A stretch of DNA of 64,000 bases from Rhinopithecus roxellana (lineage: Eukaryota; Chordata; Mammalia; Primates; Cercopithecidae), in assembly GCF_007565055.1 (NCBI RefSeq), contig NC_044551.1, positions 99,782,266 through 99,846,265 of the forward strand, written 5' to 3'. This document shows, piece after piece, positions 12,435 through 23,215 of this stretch. Position numbers and translations under genes: made by a program. A model generated the notes under the pieces. It made no database searches. It was not told where the DNA came from and worked only from the letters and a program-made list of their open reading frames with translations. Within the stretch, counting starts at the first letter, position 1. Every line of letters begins with the position of its first letter.

Positions 12435-12889
12435 AAAGTATTCATTCAACAAATTTGTTGAAAGCTTACTCTATGCTAACTACTCCTTTAGGTACTGGAG
12501 ATATAATAGCAAATATTCTGTCTCCAAAAATCTGCAGTCCAGTAGAGCAGACAGATGAAATAGAGTAGAAACATAAATATAAATAATTACAAAATTGTGA
12601 GCAAGATGAGGAAAACAAACAAGGGTTAATATTTACTAAAGTAGCAGTGGTTCAAACCGACTTTAAGTATAATGATCAGGGAAAGGAAAATGTCGTAAAG
12701 AAATGACATTTAAGCTGAGGTATAAAGACTGAAAAGGGGTCAGAAATGCCAGAAGCATATGCCAATGCTGAGGGGCAGTACTTAGTAGCATCTATGATTA
12801 CAGGGGTGAGTCCTTAGCAGAGGGCAGGAAGTTCATGAGACAGGCTGTTGAGAGACTGAATATACAAATGGACAGTGGCTGGCCATTTA
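12435..12889 (-). repeat. L2 LINE, 3' part, reverse orientation
   Basis: ATTCATTCAACAAATTTGTTG, then TTAGGTACTGGAGATATAATAGC, TCTGCAGTCCAGTAGAGCAGACAG and AATGACATTTAAGCTGAGG follow the reversed L2 3' end block by block. It continues at 13401-13660 beyond an inserted LTR. Confidence 0.75.
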
Positions 12890-13400
12890 TGAGAATAGAA
12901 CCTTGGTCCACAACCTGCAGCAACCAGCCCAGAAAACCAACCCCTTATCTACAATAAACAACCCAGGAAGCCAGCCTGCTATATGTCAGTCTTGCAGGAA
13001 GCTAAATTACTATCTCTAATGACAATCCAGGAGGCTAAGCAATAACTTCTGTAACAATTGGCTCAAAATGGCCAGGACTTGATTAATAAACTGACAGCTT
13101 CCCTGTTAGCTTTGTGTGTGTGTATCCTTACTTCTAACTTAGGACCAAGCAGAGAAAGCCAAATATGCATCCCTAGCCAATTACATAGAATGCCTACTTC
13201 TAGTTAATTGTCTGCTGCTTCCCCATGCCAACAGCCAATCAGGGCACATCTGAAGCCTTCCCTTTTTCCTACTGTAAAGTTTTCTTGCCTTGGCTTCCTT
13301 TGAGGCTCTGCCAAAATGCAAATAACAGAGTTGACTCCCTTGCTATAGCAAACTCTGTATAGACTTTGCTTTTCTCATTTCGTTGGTCTTTATTTCCACA
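12890..13400 (+). mobile_element. Solo LTR inserted in L2
   Basis: It begins TGAGAATAGAACC and ends TTTATTTCCACA, with LTR-type interior: a CCAATCAGGGCAC box, a GCCAAAATGCAAATAACAG region and CTCTGTATAGACTTTGC near the end. The L2 on both sides belongs to one copy, which defines the insert at about 511 bases. The family is not named; ERV1-type is inferred. No internal viral sequence accompanies it. A clear TSD was not found. Confidence 0.6.
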
Positions 13401-13660
13401 CTTTAGAGGCGACAATAAGGAACGTGAAGTTTATTCTAAGCACAGTGGGAAGTCTTGGAAGGACTTCAAGCAGGGGCATGACATGATTTGAATAGTATCT
13501 TTAGACCACTTGTGCAAATATGTATGGAATTAATTGGATTGGGGCAATAGAAGAAATAGACCAGCTGGGAGGTTATTGTAGTACTTTGGTTGAGAGAGGG
13601 TGTGCTGAAGACTGATGGCAGCAGTAGAAATGGAGAAAATTGCATAGATTTGAAATATAC
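13401..13660 (-). repeat. L2 LINE, continuation
   Basis: GGAAGTCTTGGAAGGACTTCAAGCAGGGGCATGACATGATTTG and CAGCTGGGAGGTTATTGTAG match the next part of the reversed L2, continuing the copy at 12435. Confidence 0.75.
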
Positions 13661-13924
13661 ATATTTAAGAAAATATCTGTTTATAGGAATAGAAAGTAAA
13701 TAATGCGATGAGTCACCTCTCTTGAGGTTTTATTATGTCCAAGAGTGTCTGTTTAAGCTAGTTACAATTAGAAGGTAGAGGACAGCCAGCATCTGAGATA
13801 GTCTTTCATTAACACACACGTGGAATATTTGAAACTTCAGACTTCTGGGTCTTACCAGGTATTTACTTATTGTTTTTGCTCATTGTTCTAGTTCTATACC
13901 TGATGTGACCACTATTTCTGACCC
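13661..13924. other. Unassigned sequence
   Basis: Short spacer with no supported feature. Confidence 0.4.
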
Positions 13925-14298
13925 TTTCTCTTGTCTTTTTTTCTCCTATGCCCATGTAAGATGTGCCTTTTGCCTCCCGTCATGATTCTGAGGCCTACCC
14001 TGCCATGTGGAACTGTAAGTCCAATTAAACCTCTTTTTCTTCCCAGTCTCGGGTATGTCTTTATCAGCAGCATGAAAATGGACTAATACAGTAAATTGGC
14101 ACCAGGAGAGTGGGGTGTTGCTGAAAAGATACCTGAAAATTTGGAAGCAACTTTGGAACTGGGTAACAGGCAGAGGTTGCAACAGTCTGGAGGACTCAGG
14201 AAGGAAACAGTAAAATGTGGGAAAGTTTGGAATTTCCTAGAGACTTATTGAATGGCTTTGCCCAAAAAATGCTGATAGTGATATGGACAATAAGGTCC
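13925..14298 (+). mobile_element. THE1/MaLR LTR half plus internal start, inverted relative to its provirus
   Basis: The plus strand carries the 3' half of a THE1-type LTR (GAACTGTAAGTCCAATTAAACC, TCTTTATCAGCAGCATG), ending at about 14093. It is followed by about 205 bases of THE1 internal sequence (CAGTAAATTGGCACCAGGAG ... GATATGGACAATAAGGTCCAG). The same segment exists on the minus strand at about 16171-16550 within the adjoining provirus, so this is an inverted duplicate. It joins the minus-strand LTR piece directly at about 14298. Confidence 0.8.
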
Positions 14299-14493
14299 AG
14301 ACAAAAGTGGAAACCCCTGACAGACCTATCAGATCTTGTGAGACTTATTCACTATCATGAGAATAGCATGGGAAATACTGCATCCATGATTCAATTACCC
14401 CCGGCCACCCTGGGTCCCTCCCACAGCACGTGGGAATTCTGGGAGATACAACCCAAGTTGAGATTTGGGGGGGGACACAGCCAAACCATATCA
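14299..14493 (-). mobile_element. THE1/MaLR 3' LTR, partial
   Basis: Reverse-strand LTR from GTGGAAACCCCTGACAGACC to CCAAACCATATCA. It aligns with 16540-16730 and covers only about 195 of 350 bases (the U3 end); the rest of the LTR has been replaced by the inverted segment to its left. A G9 run is at about 14467-14475. Confidence 0.8.
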
Positions 14494-16379
14494 TTCCACC
14501 CCGACCCTCCAAATCTCATGTCCTCACATTTCAAAAATCAATCATGTCTTCTCAACAGTCCCCCAAAGTCTTAACTCATTTCAGCATTAACCCAAAAGTC
14601 TGCAGTCCAAAGTCTCATCTGAGACAAGGCAAGTAACTTCCACCTATGAGCTTGTAAAATCAGAAGCAAGCTAGTTATTTCCTAGCTACAATGGGGATAA
14701 AGGTATTGGATAAATACAGTCATTCCAAGTGGGAGAAATTGGCCAAAACAAAGAGGATACAGGGCCCATGCAAATCTGAAATCCAGCAGGGCAGTCAAAT
14801 CTTTTTTTTTTTTTTGAGACGGAGTCTCGCTCTGTTGCCCAGGCTGGAGTGCAGTGGCCGGATCTCAGCTCACTGCAAGCTCCGCCTCCCGGGTTCACGC
14901 CATTCTCCTGCCTCAGCCTCCCAAGTAGCTGGGACTGCAGGCACCCGCCACCTCACCCAGCTAGTTTTTTGTATTTTTTTAGTAGAGACAGGGTTTCACC
15001 ATGTTAGCCAGGATGGTCTCGATCTCCTGACCTCGTGATCCGCCCGTCTTGGCCTCCCAAAGTGCTGGGATTACAGGCTTGAGCCACCGCGCCCGGCCAT
15101 TGCAGTCAAATCTTCAAGTTCCAAAATGATCTCCTTTGACTCCAGGTCTCAAATCCAGGTCATGCTGATGCAAGAGATGGGTTCCCATGGTATTGGGCAG
15201 CTCCACCCGTGTGGCTTTGCAGGGTACAGCCTCCCTGCCAGCTGCTTTCATGGGCTGGCATTGAGTGTCTGCAGTGTTTCCAGGTGCACGGTCTGGCAGT
15301 GGATCTACCATTCTGGGGTCTGGAGGATGGTGGCCCTCTTCTCACAGCTCCACTAGGTAGTGCCCTGTAGGGACTCTGTATGAGGGCTCCGACCCCATGT
15401 TTCCCTTCTGCTCTGCTCTAGCAGAGGCTCTCCATGAGGGCGCCGTCCCTGCAGCAAACTTTTGCCTGAGCATCCAGGAGTTTCCATACATCTTCTGAAA
15501 TCTAGGCAGAGGTTCCCAAACCTCAATTCTTGACTTCTCTGCATCCATAGGCTCAGCACATGGAAGCTGCCAAGGCTTGGGGTTTCCACCCTCTGAAGCC
15601 ATAGCCCAAGCTGTACATTGACCCCTTTCAGCCACACCCTTGGTGTGGCTGTTACACAGGGCACCTAGTCCCTAGGCTGCACACAGCATGGGGACCCTGG
15701 GCCCATCCAATGAAACCACTTTTTCCACATGGGCCTCCAGGCCTGTGATGGGAGGGCCTTCCGTGAAGGTCTCTGACTTGGTCTGGAGACATTTTCCCCA
15801 TGGTCTTGGGGATTCACATTAGGCTCCTTGCTACTTATACAAATTTCTACAGCTGGCTTGAATTTCTCCCTAGAAACTGGGTTTTTCTTTTCTATCACAT
15901 AGTCAGACTACAAATTTTCCAAACTTGTATGCTCTGCTTCCCTTGTATAACTGAATGCCTTTAACAGCACCCAAGTAACCTATTGAATGCTTTTCTGCGT
16001 AGAAATTTCTTCCTTCAGATACCCTAAATCATGTCTCTCAAGTTCAAAGTTCCACAAATCTCTAGGTCAGGGACCAAATGCCTCCAGTCTCTTTGCTAAA
16101 ACATAACAATGGTCACCTTTACTCCAGTTCCCAACAAGTTTCTCATCTCCATCTGAGATCACCTCAGCCTGGACCTTATTGTCCATATCGCTATCAGCAT
16201 TGTAGGCAAAGTCATTCAACAAGTCTCCAGGAAGTTCCAAACATTCTCACATTTTCCTGTCTTTTTCTGAGCCCTCCAAACTGTGTCAACCTCTGCCAAA
16301 CTGTTACCCAGTTCCAAAGTTGTTTTCACATTTTCAGGTGTCTTTTTAGCAACACCCCACTCTTCTGGTACCAATTTAC
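14494..16379 (-). mobile_element. THE1/MaLR internal region
   Basis: Between the two LTRs lie about 1.58 kb of internal sequence (Alu excluded), the usual THE1 internal length. It is recognisable at its start (minus strand: TAAATTGGTACCAGAAGAG near 16370) and end (TGAGGTGGAATGATATGG-like junction near 14500). MaLR internal regions are non-autonomous and gag-related at best. No reading frame survives here; frames at 15114-15898 and 16078-16611 are interrupted and not viral products that I would defend. Confidence 0.75.
14791..15114 (-). mobile_element. AluY of Old World monkey type (AluYRa-like), 13-bp TSDs
   Basis: The Alu body is at about 14802-15098, reverse orientation, inserted in the THE1 internal region. 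The TSD GCAGTCAAATCTT is found at 14791-14803 and 15102-15114. On the sense strand it reads GGCTCAAGCC, AAGACGGGCGGATC, AAAAACTAGC, GAGGTGGCGGGTGCC and GAGATCCGGCCACTG. These differ from the human AluY consensus at the same places as the macaque AluYRa family. It is the youngest-looking Alu in the window and the main evidence for the host lineage. Confidence 0.9.
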
Positions 16380-16730
16380 TGTATTAGTCCGTTTTAATGC
16401 TGCTGATAAAGACATAACCCGAGATGGAAGAAAGAGAGGTTTAATTGGACTTATAGTTCCACATGACTGGGAAGTCCTCAGAATCATGGCAGGAGGTGAA
16501 AGGCATTTCATACATGGTGGTGGCAAGAGAAAAATGAGGAAGAAGCAAAAGCGGAAACCCCTGAAAAACCCATCAGATCTCATGAGACTTAATTCACCAT
16601 CACAAGAATAGCATGGGAAATACCGGCCCCCATGATTCAGCTACCACCCGCTGCGTCCCTCCTACAACACATGGGAATTCTGGGAGATACAAAGTTGAGA
16701 TTTGGGTGGGAACACAGGCAAACCATATCG
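16380..16730 (-). mobile_element. THE1/MaLR 5' LTR, complete
   Basis: About 350 bases from TGTATTAGTCCGTTTTAATG to CAGGCAAACCATATCG, the expected THE1/MST LTR length and ends (reverse strand). Polyadenylation and TATA regions are those of the family. The terminal TG...CA is eroded at one end (ATCG for ATCA). Confidence 0.88.
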
Positions 16731-19204
16731 AGTATTCTATGGTAAGAAAAATCAGAAAGTTGATGCCTGTGAGGTAGTAGTGGTGGTGATTAACTGGAAA
16801 GGGTCATGAAGGAAATTTCTGTGGATGATAGTTATGTTTTACATTTTGATTTAACTTTTTGGCACATAGGTTATATGAAATAGCAAAAGCCCTTGAGCCG
16901 TGCATTTTAGCTATATATATATATAGTATTCTATTATAAAAATAGGACACTATAAAAGTCAATTGGAAAAGAAAATGTGATTATATATGGGGAAATGCTA
17001 ATATACTGTCAATAAATAAGGGAGTTACAAATTTGTGTGTATATTACGCTCTAATCCTAAACTGTGTAAAATGGATGTAAGGAAAAGACCTAGAGTAGAC
17101 ATGCTGCAATGTAGCAATCAGGATTAACATTGATACTGGTGGGATTATGCATATTATTAAGCAATTATGATAGGCAGTTGATCAGTTAATTTAAACTCAG
17201 TCAAAGCAGAGAATCAAAAGTGCATATACATCCTAAATATTTTAAAATTTTGCACTAAATACTCGTTTGTTTTCTTTAAGAACGTAGGCCTTTTCTTTTT
17301 TTTGAGTACTATCCTGCTAATTGGAGTTCACATTTTTTTTTCTTTCATAAACTACCCCTTTTTGGCTTCTTTAGCAAGGATGTAAAGAGATTTAGGAATG
17401 ATCTGAGTACAGATTATTGTAATTTTAAAAAAATGTATTATGTCCACACCTAATTAAACAGCAAATTTTAATTACTTTTTATCAAGTCTTTCCAAAAAAC
17501 TCAAATTATTTTTATAGACTCAATAGCTTTTTCTTTTCATACACATATTTTCTTGGTTTATATGACATTTAATTATACTTCATAAACACATTAATAGGTA
17601 CAACTGGCATAAATGAGTTTGTTAATAAATAACCTTGTTCTGGTAACCATTCTGGCATACAAATCAACCTATGGGAGGAGATACTGCAAATATGCCAGAG
17701 ATAGGCTTGCCAGCTGTAAGCAAATTCAGTATCCCCTGGGCATTTATTTCTGTAGTTTTACAGAAAAAATAGAGAGTGCTGATTAATCTAGCCAGTCTGT
17801 TAAATGTGTAACAGTTAAGAGAACTTTTACAAATTTCCCACATTGATCATTTATTTTTCTAGTCAAAAAAACTAAGCATTTATATTAATGTTAATGTTAT
17901 GAGCAACAAGAAAGTTAATACAAGCAAAACCGTCTTAAAAATGATTACTTAAAGGAGCTCTGAATTTTGAAACCGTGAGAATACCTCATGCGTCTAGCAC
18001 TCTTTTGACAAATTTTTATTTCTGAGTTTTGAGAAGGGGAGACATATGAAGAATAATATTTCCAAATTCTCTAGAACCTGAGTTCAGTCTTCTCAAGGAG
18101 TGGATGTTGCATTCTGCCTTCAAGACAGCTTGGAATAACCTTTGGAAATATGAAAACATATTCTTAGGCCAGAGGCAATTTGTGAACTTTTCCCTGCCTC
18201 AAGCCGTAGCATAAGGACACACAAGGAAATTAGAAACAATGTGCAGTAAAAAGTAGATGGATTTTGGGATCCAACACTTTATCAAGGAGCTAAATTGATT
18301 TAGTTCTTGTATACTTCCAAATACTACCTACCTTAGTTCACTGTTTCCAGTGTTCACTTATCCCAATGTGAATCTGGAATATATTCTGATTAGCCAAAAC
18401 CAGTCATGGTTCTTCATTTCAAACCTCGTATCTTTTCATTCTAACCTCTGTTTGAGTGAAAATGTCCAAGGAGCTTCCCATTGATTGTTTCCCAGGTTAA
18501 ACAGATTGGCTTCCCGCCCCGCACCCCCCGACCCCACCCCTGCAGTTGAATTAACAGGATTCAGGTTTTTAGGAAATTAGTGTTGCTATTTGTGCTATTT
18601 ACATTGTGAATCTCTTTATATAGTTTACTGGGATTTTTAATACAAACTAGGTCTCTACATCTGTCCTGTCTATGTTTCAAATTAATGGTTATTATGTAGT
18701 TAAATTTAATAATTATTTGCATAGCTAAACTCAGCAATGTTCTTATTGATCTGCTCTCGATAAAAAGTTTCTAACTGTGTGGGAATGTGTGTGACTCTTT
18801 TCAGAGTTACAGTATGGTGAGTATAAATTCATATATATGCTACTTTGGTAGTTTGGAGCCTCCTTGTCTCAAATCATACTTTATTTGATTAAAACAAAAA
18901 CTGGGTTGAAAACAAACACAGGTATGTAAAAAGCTATGAATATATGTGAGGGTTTCCACCCTAGAATGAAGAGTCTAGCAACCAGCTTTGTGATATTTAA
19001 ATGCAATTCAAGCTAACCAAAGGTTTTGTAGACTTGAATTTTGTGACCAAAGGCTGAACCAATGTCAGGAAAATACCTACATGATTAAAATGACCACCTA
19101 TATTATGAAAAGTATGGAAAGATTTGTTTTCTATTTTAATTGTTTTTGACATGGGAATCAAATTCTGTCTGCATCTCAGATTGTTAACTACTGAAAATTT
19201 AAAG
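16731..19204. other. Unassigned sequence, AT-rich
   Basis: About 2.5 kb with no gene, RNA gene or named repeat. A short (TA)n is at about 16913-16926 and a C-rich patch (CCCGCCCCGCACCCCCCGACC) at about 18515-18540. Confidence 0.45.
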
Positions 19205-19244
19205 TCTTAGAAAAAAGGTTCTTTTTAAAACCTTTTTTCTGAGA
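19205..19244. repeat. Short hairpin-forming inverted repeat
   Basis: The arms TCTTAGAAAAAAGGTT (19205-19220) and AACCTTTTTTCTGAGA (19229-19244) pair with one mismatch around an 8-base loop. No terminator or MITE family recognised. Confidence 0.7.
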
Positions 19245-19749
19245 CATTAAAATGGAACTTTCTTTTTAAGTTGTGCATTTGCTTTTCATATACAAAATTA
19301 ATATTGCTTTGAATATTATAGTTAACTAACATTAACAAAGAAAAATATCCCAATTAAGAATATCTTTAAGCATCAGACTAACACTTCAGTGTATTTTTGC
19401 TGTTGTCATGTAGATAACCTGTTCTGAGCCCACACATGTTAGAGCACTAATTATATGGCGTATCTCACATTACATGCTCAAGTATTTAAAAGGGATAATA
19501 TTTGTTGTTATTATGCATTCTCTGGTGACTTTGTCTTTGTAACTAGACCTAGGCCAGTTCAATTAAAGTCTAGTGTTTCAAACTGCTAAAGAGATAACAA
19601 TGGTCAACTTACACATGTGAAAATTTCATGTATGTAATAACAAAGGAAATGCAAAGTGAAATAACAATGTAGCTTTCTTCCACCAAATTATAAAAATGAA
19701 AAATATAATATTCATGAAGCAGTGAATAAATGACCACTGCTATATATGC
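19245..19749. other. Unassigned sequence
   Basis: No supported feature. Confidence 0.45.
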
Positions 19750-20162
19750 CAGGCGGAATAGTTGCAGAATTTTGCTTCTTAGTTCAGCTAAAACCGAGTT
19801 CCTGTCACATGACCAGGAAAATTTAGGCATGTGGACACATTGAAGGTGAGTAGAGCAGGATTTTACTTGGAGAAAAGGAGGGGGAGAAAAAAACCATAGC
19901 AAAGTGAGATGGAGTCCTGCTAGCAGGCCCGCCACCTCACAGATTGAATCCTGTGTTACCACACAGGAATTGAAGAGGGCAGGCTTCTCACCTCCCTGCC
20001 CGTGGTTCCACCCCATGCTTCCAGTGTGCATGTGGGCATGCCCAGAAAAGGCCCTGGGCAGGGAGGGGAGCATTTACAAAAGCATCCGATGTAAACACTG
20101 GCGGGTGGGTTGGAGATTCTCCATGGACCCCTTATTAACTGCCTAGGCATTTGGCTGTCTCA
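19750..20162 (-). mobile_element. Probable LTR, reverse orientation
   Basis: Read on the minus strand from 20162: it starts TGAGACAGCCAAATGCC, has a GC-richer body with short repeats, a CTCACTTTGCTATGG / pyrimidine-rich stretch and CCTGGTCATGTGACAGGAAC, and then returns to AT-rich flank near 19750. Size (about 410) and composition suit an ERV LTR. The family is not recognised; it could be another kind of old repeat. The 154-residue minus-strand frame here lacks any retroviral or cellular motif. Confidence 0.4.
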
Positions 20163-20224
20163 GAATTATACAATATTATAATATTTTTGAAGACAGGCCA
20201 AAAGTCTTAAGAATATTCAAATTC

Positions 20225-20455
20225 TTTAAGAAACCTAACTTATAGTCTAGAATTTTACCTAAGGAAAAAATCAAATATATACAGAATAATCATGCACTAG
20301 AACATAAGGTAACATTGTTTATAACTTTGAAAACTGGAAATAAGGTAACATTTGAATAATAGAGAATTGATCAAATTAGTTACAAAACATCCAGAAAATA
20401 AAATTATTTTATATATGGTATAATACGATGTGATAGAAAAAACATGAGTGTTTTT
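20225..20455 (+). repeat. Old L1 (L1M) fragment
   Basis: AACATTGTTTATAACTTTG, AAAACTGGAAATAAGG and TACAAAACATCCAGAAAATAAAATT resemble the ORF2-end block of old L1s. Low certainty because of divergence. Confidence 0.45.
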
Positions 20456-21135
20456 GTTTAGTTTCTAATTGTTTCTAGTGGCATGATTGGTTTTTAAGTT
20501 TGGGTAAATGGTCATTGAACATATGTTTTATTGTATTTGATAATTGATTACTTTGGGGTAAGAATCTATGTATCTTTGCAGGGGTTCCTCTGCTTGCTCT
20601 GTTAACAATGGTCTCAACTGAAGAGAAGTGAGCATTTCTGTACTCCTATGAATGTACTCCTATGAATACTATTGTCATAAGGGATGCAAAATATGATTCA
20701 GATTACAAGTTATGTGTGCAGAGAAAATATAAATTTCTATTTTATGTATTGATGGTTGATCTTCCTCATTAGCTTCCACCTGCTGATGAGCAGGAAAATA
20801 AATGTAACTTAATGTTGAATCTGTTAAAACCTTAGACCTAATAATTTAATACCTTTGGTAATTCCACTCTCTTAAAAAATGACCCTTTTTAAAAGATTTC
20901 TCAGTCTTTTGTCCTCCTCCAAACTCTTCTGAGAGATGATCCTTAAGGAAGAGAGAATTTATGCCATATTGTGGAAGAACAAGAGCCTGAGATGGTTGTA
21001 CCCTGGTTTCCTTAGTAACCCTTGGGTAGCAAAGCTTATAAACCAGCAGACCCAAGAATCACGGAGACAGAGAAAAAATCTGTTAGTCATTAAATGAAAT
21101 TGTGAGAAGTGTGACTTTTACTACTTGAGTCATTG
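20456..21135. other. Unassigned sequence
   Basis: Contains a 14-base tandem duplication (TACTCCTATGAATG twice, about 20640-20668). Otherwise nothing supported. Confidence 0.45.
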
Positions 21136-21366
21136 TATTAGTTTGTTAGAAAGTGCCACACATTAGGTAGTTCAAACAACAGAAACTTATTTTCTCACAA
21201 TTCTCAAGACTGATCTCAAGTGAGATCAGGTGTTGGCAGAGTTGGTTTCTTCTGAGGCCTGACTCCTTGGCTTGCAGATGCCTCCTTCTGGTGATACACA
21301 TGGTCTTCCCTCTGTGTGCATCTGTGTCCTAATCTCTTATAAGGACACCAGTCATATTGAATTAGG
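21136..21366 (-). mobile_element. MLT1-type MaLR LTR, part 1
   Basis: Reverse-strand LTR: TGTATTAGTTTGTTAGAAAG, AACAACAGAAACTTATTTTCTCAC, CTTATAAGGACACCAGTCATATTG. The copy is split by another LTR and continues at 21764. Confidence 0.8.
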
Positions 21367-21763
21367 GCTTTAGTCCCCTCAGGCTGCTACAATAAAATAC
21401 CATAGACTAGGTAGCTTTTATAAAACAAATTTATTTTTCACAGTTGTGGAGGCTGGGATGTCTAAGACCAAAGCACCAGCAAGCTTGATGTCTGGTGAGG
21501 ACCTACTTTCTGGTTCATAGATGGCACTTTCTGGTTGTATTCTTACATGGTGGAAAGGTCAAGACAGCTTTTTGGTTGTATTCTTACATGGTGGAAAGGT
21601 CAAGACAGCTTTTTGGGATCTCTTTTTAGAAGGGCACTTATGTGGGTTTCACTCTCATGACCTAATCATCTCCCCAAAGCACTGCTTCCTAATACCATCA
21701 CTTTGGAGTTTAGGATTTCAAAATATAAATTTTGGAGGATAAAAACATTCAAATCATAGCAGG
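21367..21763 (-). mobile_element. Second MaLR LTR nested in the MLT1 LTR
   Basis: TAGTCCCCTCAGGCTGCTAC ... TTATTTTTCACAGTTGTGG ... CTCATGACCTAATCATCTCCC ... ACATTCAAATCATAGCAGG is a complete reverse-strand MaLR-like LTR of about 400 bases. It interrupts the surrounding MLT1 between its CTTATAAGGACACCAG and CCTGTCTCCAAATACAG blocks. It contains a 41-base tandem duplication. Confidence 0.75.
21533..21614. repeat. 41-bp tandem duplication
   Basis: Two near-identical copies of GGTTGTATTCTTACATGG... (starts 21533 and 21574, period 41). The near identity against a diverged LTR background means a comparatively recent duplication. Confidence 0.9.
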
Positions 21764-21905
21764 ACCCATTCTTAATGATTTCATTTTAATTTAACTACTG
21801 ATTTAAAGTCCCTGTCTCCAAATACAGTCAGATTCCAAGGCATTGAGTGTTAGGACATCAACATATAACTTTTATGGGGGTGGGGAGAAAACATTCAGCA
21901 TATAA
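21764..21905 (-). mobile_element. MLT1-type MaLR LTR, part 2
   Basis: Continuation of the copy at 21136: TTAATGATTTCATTTTAATTTAAC, CCTGTCTCCAAATACAGTC and TTAGGACATCAACATATAAC fit the terminal part of the reversed MLT1 LTR. Confidence 0.78.
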
Positions 21906-21999
21906 AAATCAGCGTTCTTTGTATTCTGGATGTGGGATAAGAGGCATACATTGGTCGTTGGTTCAGAGCATATTTAGCACTGTGTAGGACTATACCCCA

Positions 22000-22715
22000 A
22001 ATTTGTGAGATATTTCCTTCCAGCTTCTGAATGATGTTATGCATGCAAGGATCATTAAATATCATAAGTTCCACCTGATTGCCTTATTTCTTCCAGAATG
22101 AAATGGCTGAGTTTTTTGTTAAGAACATAATATTTTAAAAATTCCACCTATTCAATTCGTGATTGCTAATCACAATAAGGAGAGTCTCCAATGGGAAAAA
22201 CTGCTACTCCTTTATAATGGATAGGGTCCAATAGTTGACTGGTTACCTGAAACACTGGACAGTATCCCCAGGCTCAGCATTGTTCTCTGTTCCTGGCATA
22301 TGAGACACACTTTAGCCAGATGAAGTTTATTGAAAGAAGGTTTGAGGGCTCAATTTCTGCATAAGCTCTGACTTGCTAACATGGCTACTTCGTTTTGAAT
22401 ATATTTATCAAGCTCTGATATAGCTGTATAAAGAGCCAGCCTTACAGCTGCCTGTTCACTGGGAGTGTCCTCTTTAGTGAGAGCCTTGTGGTAATTCATC
22501 AACCAGTCGGAACAATATTCTTACACCTTAGGCTATTTTGCATACTTCTCCAACTCTCCTTTAAATCAATTTCTTTTCTGTTTTTCACAAATGCTTGGCT
22601 ATTTCTAGGCAAAGTATTAGCCACACGCATGTACTGTTATAGATCTCTGCCTCAGGTCACATCTCTTTTCAGGCAAAGTAGGCCAAAAATTCTATACTCA
22701 AAATCAGCCCACTCA
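22000..22715 (-). pseudogene. ERVL-like pol remnant, integrase side
   Basis: On the minus strand near 22330-22240 a diverged frame reads ...KVCLICQEQ..., a Cys-x-x-Cys zinc-finger arrangement like that at the start of retroviral integrase. The order RT (near 24.3 kb), RNase H, integrase is right for pol on the minus strand. The frame is broken throughout and no protein can be made. This is an old ERVL-class remnant; exact limits are uncertain. Confidence 0.6.
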
Positions 22716-23215
22716 TTTCTCACTACATTAAACATATGCTTAAAGTATGACTCAACAATTCTAAGTATTTACCGAAGGCATATAAAAGCATATATTGATA
22801 AATGATTGGTACATGTGCATTCTGGGTGGTTTTATTCTTAATCCCAAAATGGAAACAATATGTGAATAGATAAGTTATGATGTAAATAAACCATCAAATG
22901 CTACCAAGCATCACAAATGAACTGCTGATTTATGTGTCAACATGCACAAACTACACAGATTTTGTGTTGAACAGAATAAACCAGACAAAAAATGTATACT
23001 ATATGATTTCATTTATTTAAACTACTAGAACAGGCAAAACTAAAGTGCTAGAAATCACATCAGTGGTTCTCTATGGTGGGAGTGGATGTGGGGACAGGGA
23101 CTGCAAAGAAGTACTGGTCTACACAGACATATGCATTAACAGGAACTCATCAAACTGTACACTTAATATTGAGGAATTTATTGTATGTGACTTGTACTTA
23201 ATAAAGTTGATTTTA
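22716..23215 (+). mobile_element. Old L1 (L1M) 3' end inserted in ERVL remnant
   Basis: TATGATTTCATTTATTTAAACTACTAGAACAGGCAAAACTA, then ATCACATCAGTGGTTCTC, CTCATCAAACTGTACACTTAA, TTTATTGTATGTGACTTG and AATAAAGTTGATTTTAAAAAA. This is the standard 3' UTR order of L1M elements, ending in a short A-rich tail. Confidence 0.8.

Noticed and set aside
16078..16611. 177-codon plus-strand frame
   Set aside because: It runs antisense through THE1 internal and LTR sequence and encodes nothing recognisable.
19609..20073. 154-codon minus-strand frame with a hydrophobic end
   Set aside because: It lies across a probable LTR, with no domain and no supporting splice or codon signal.
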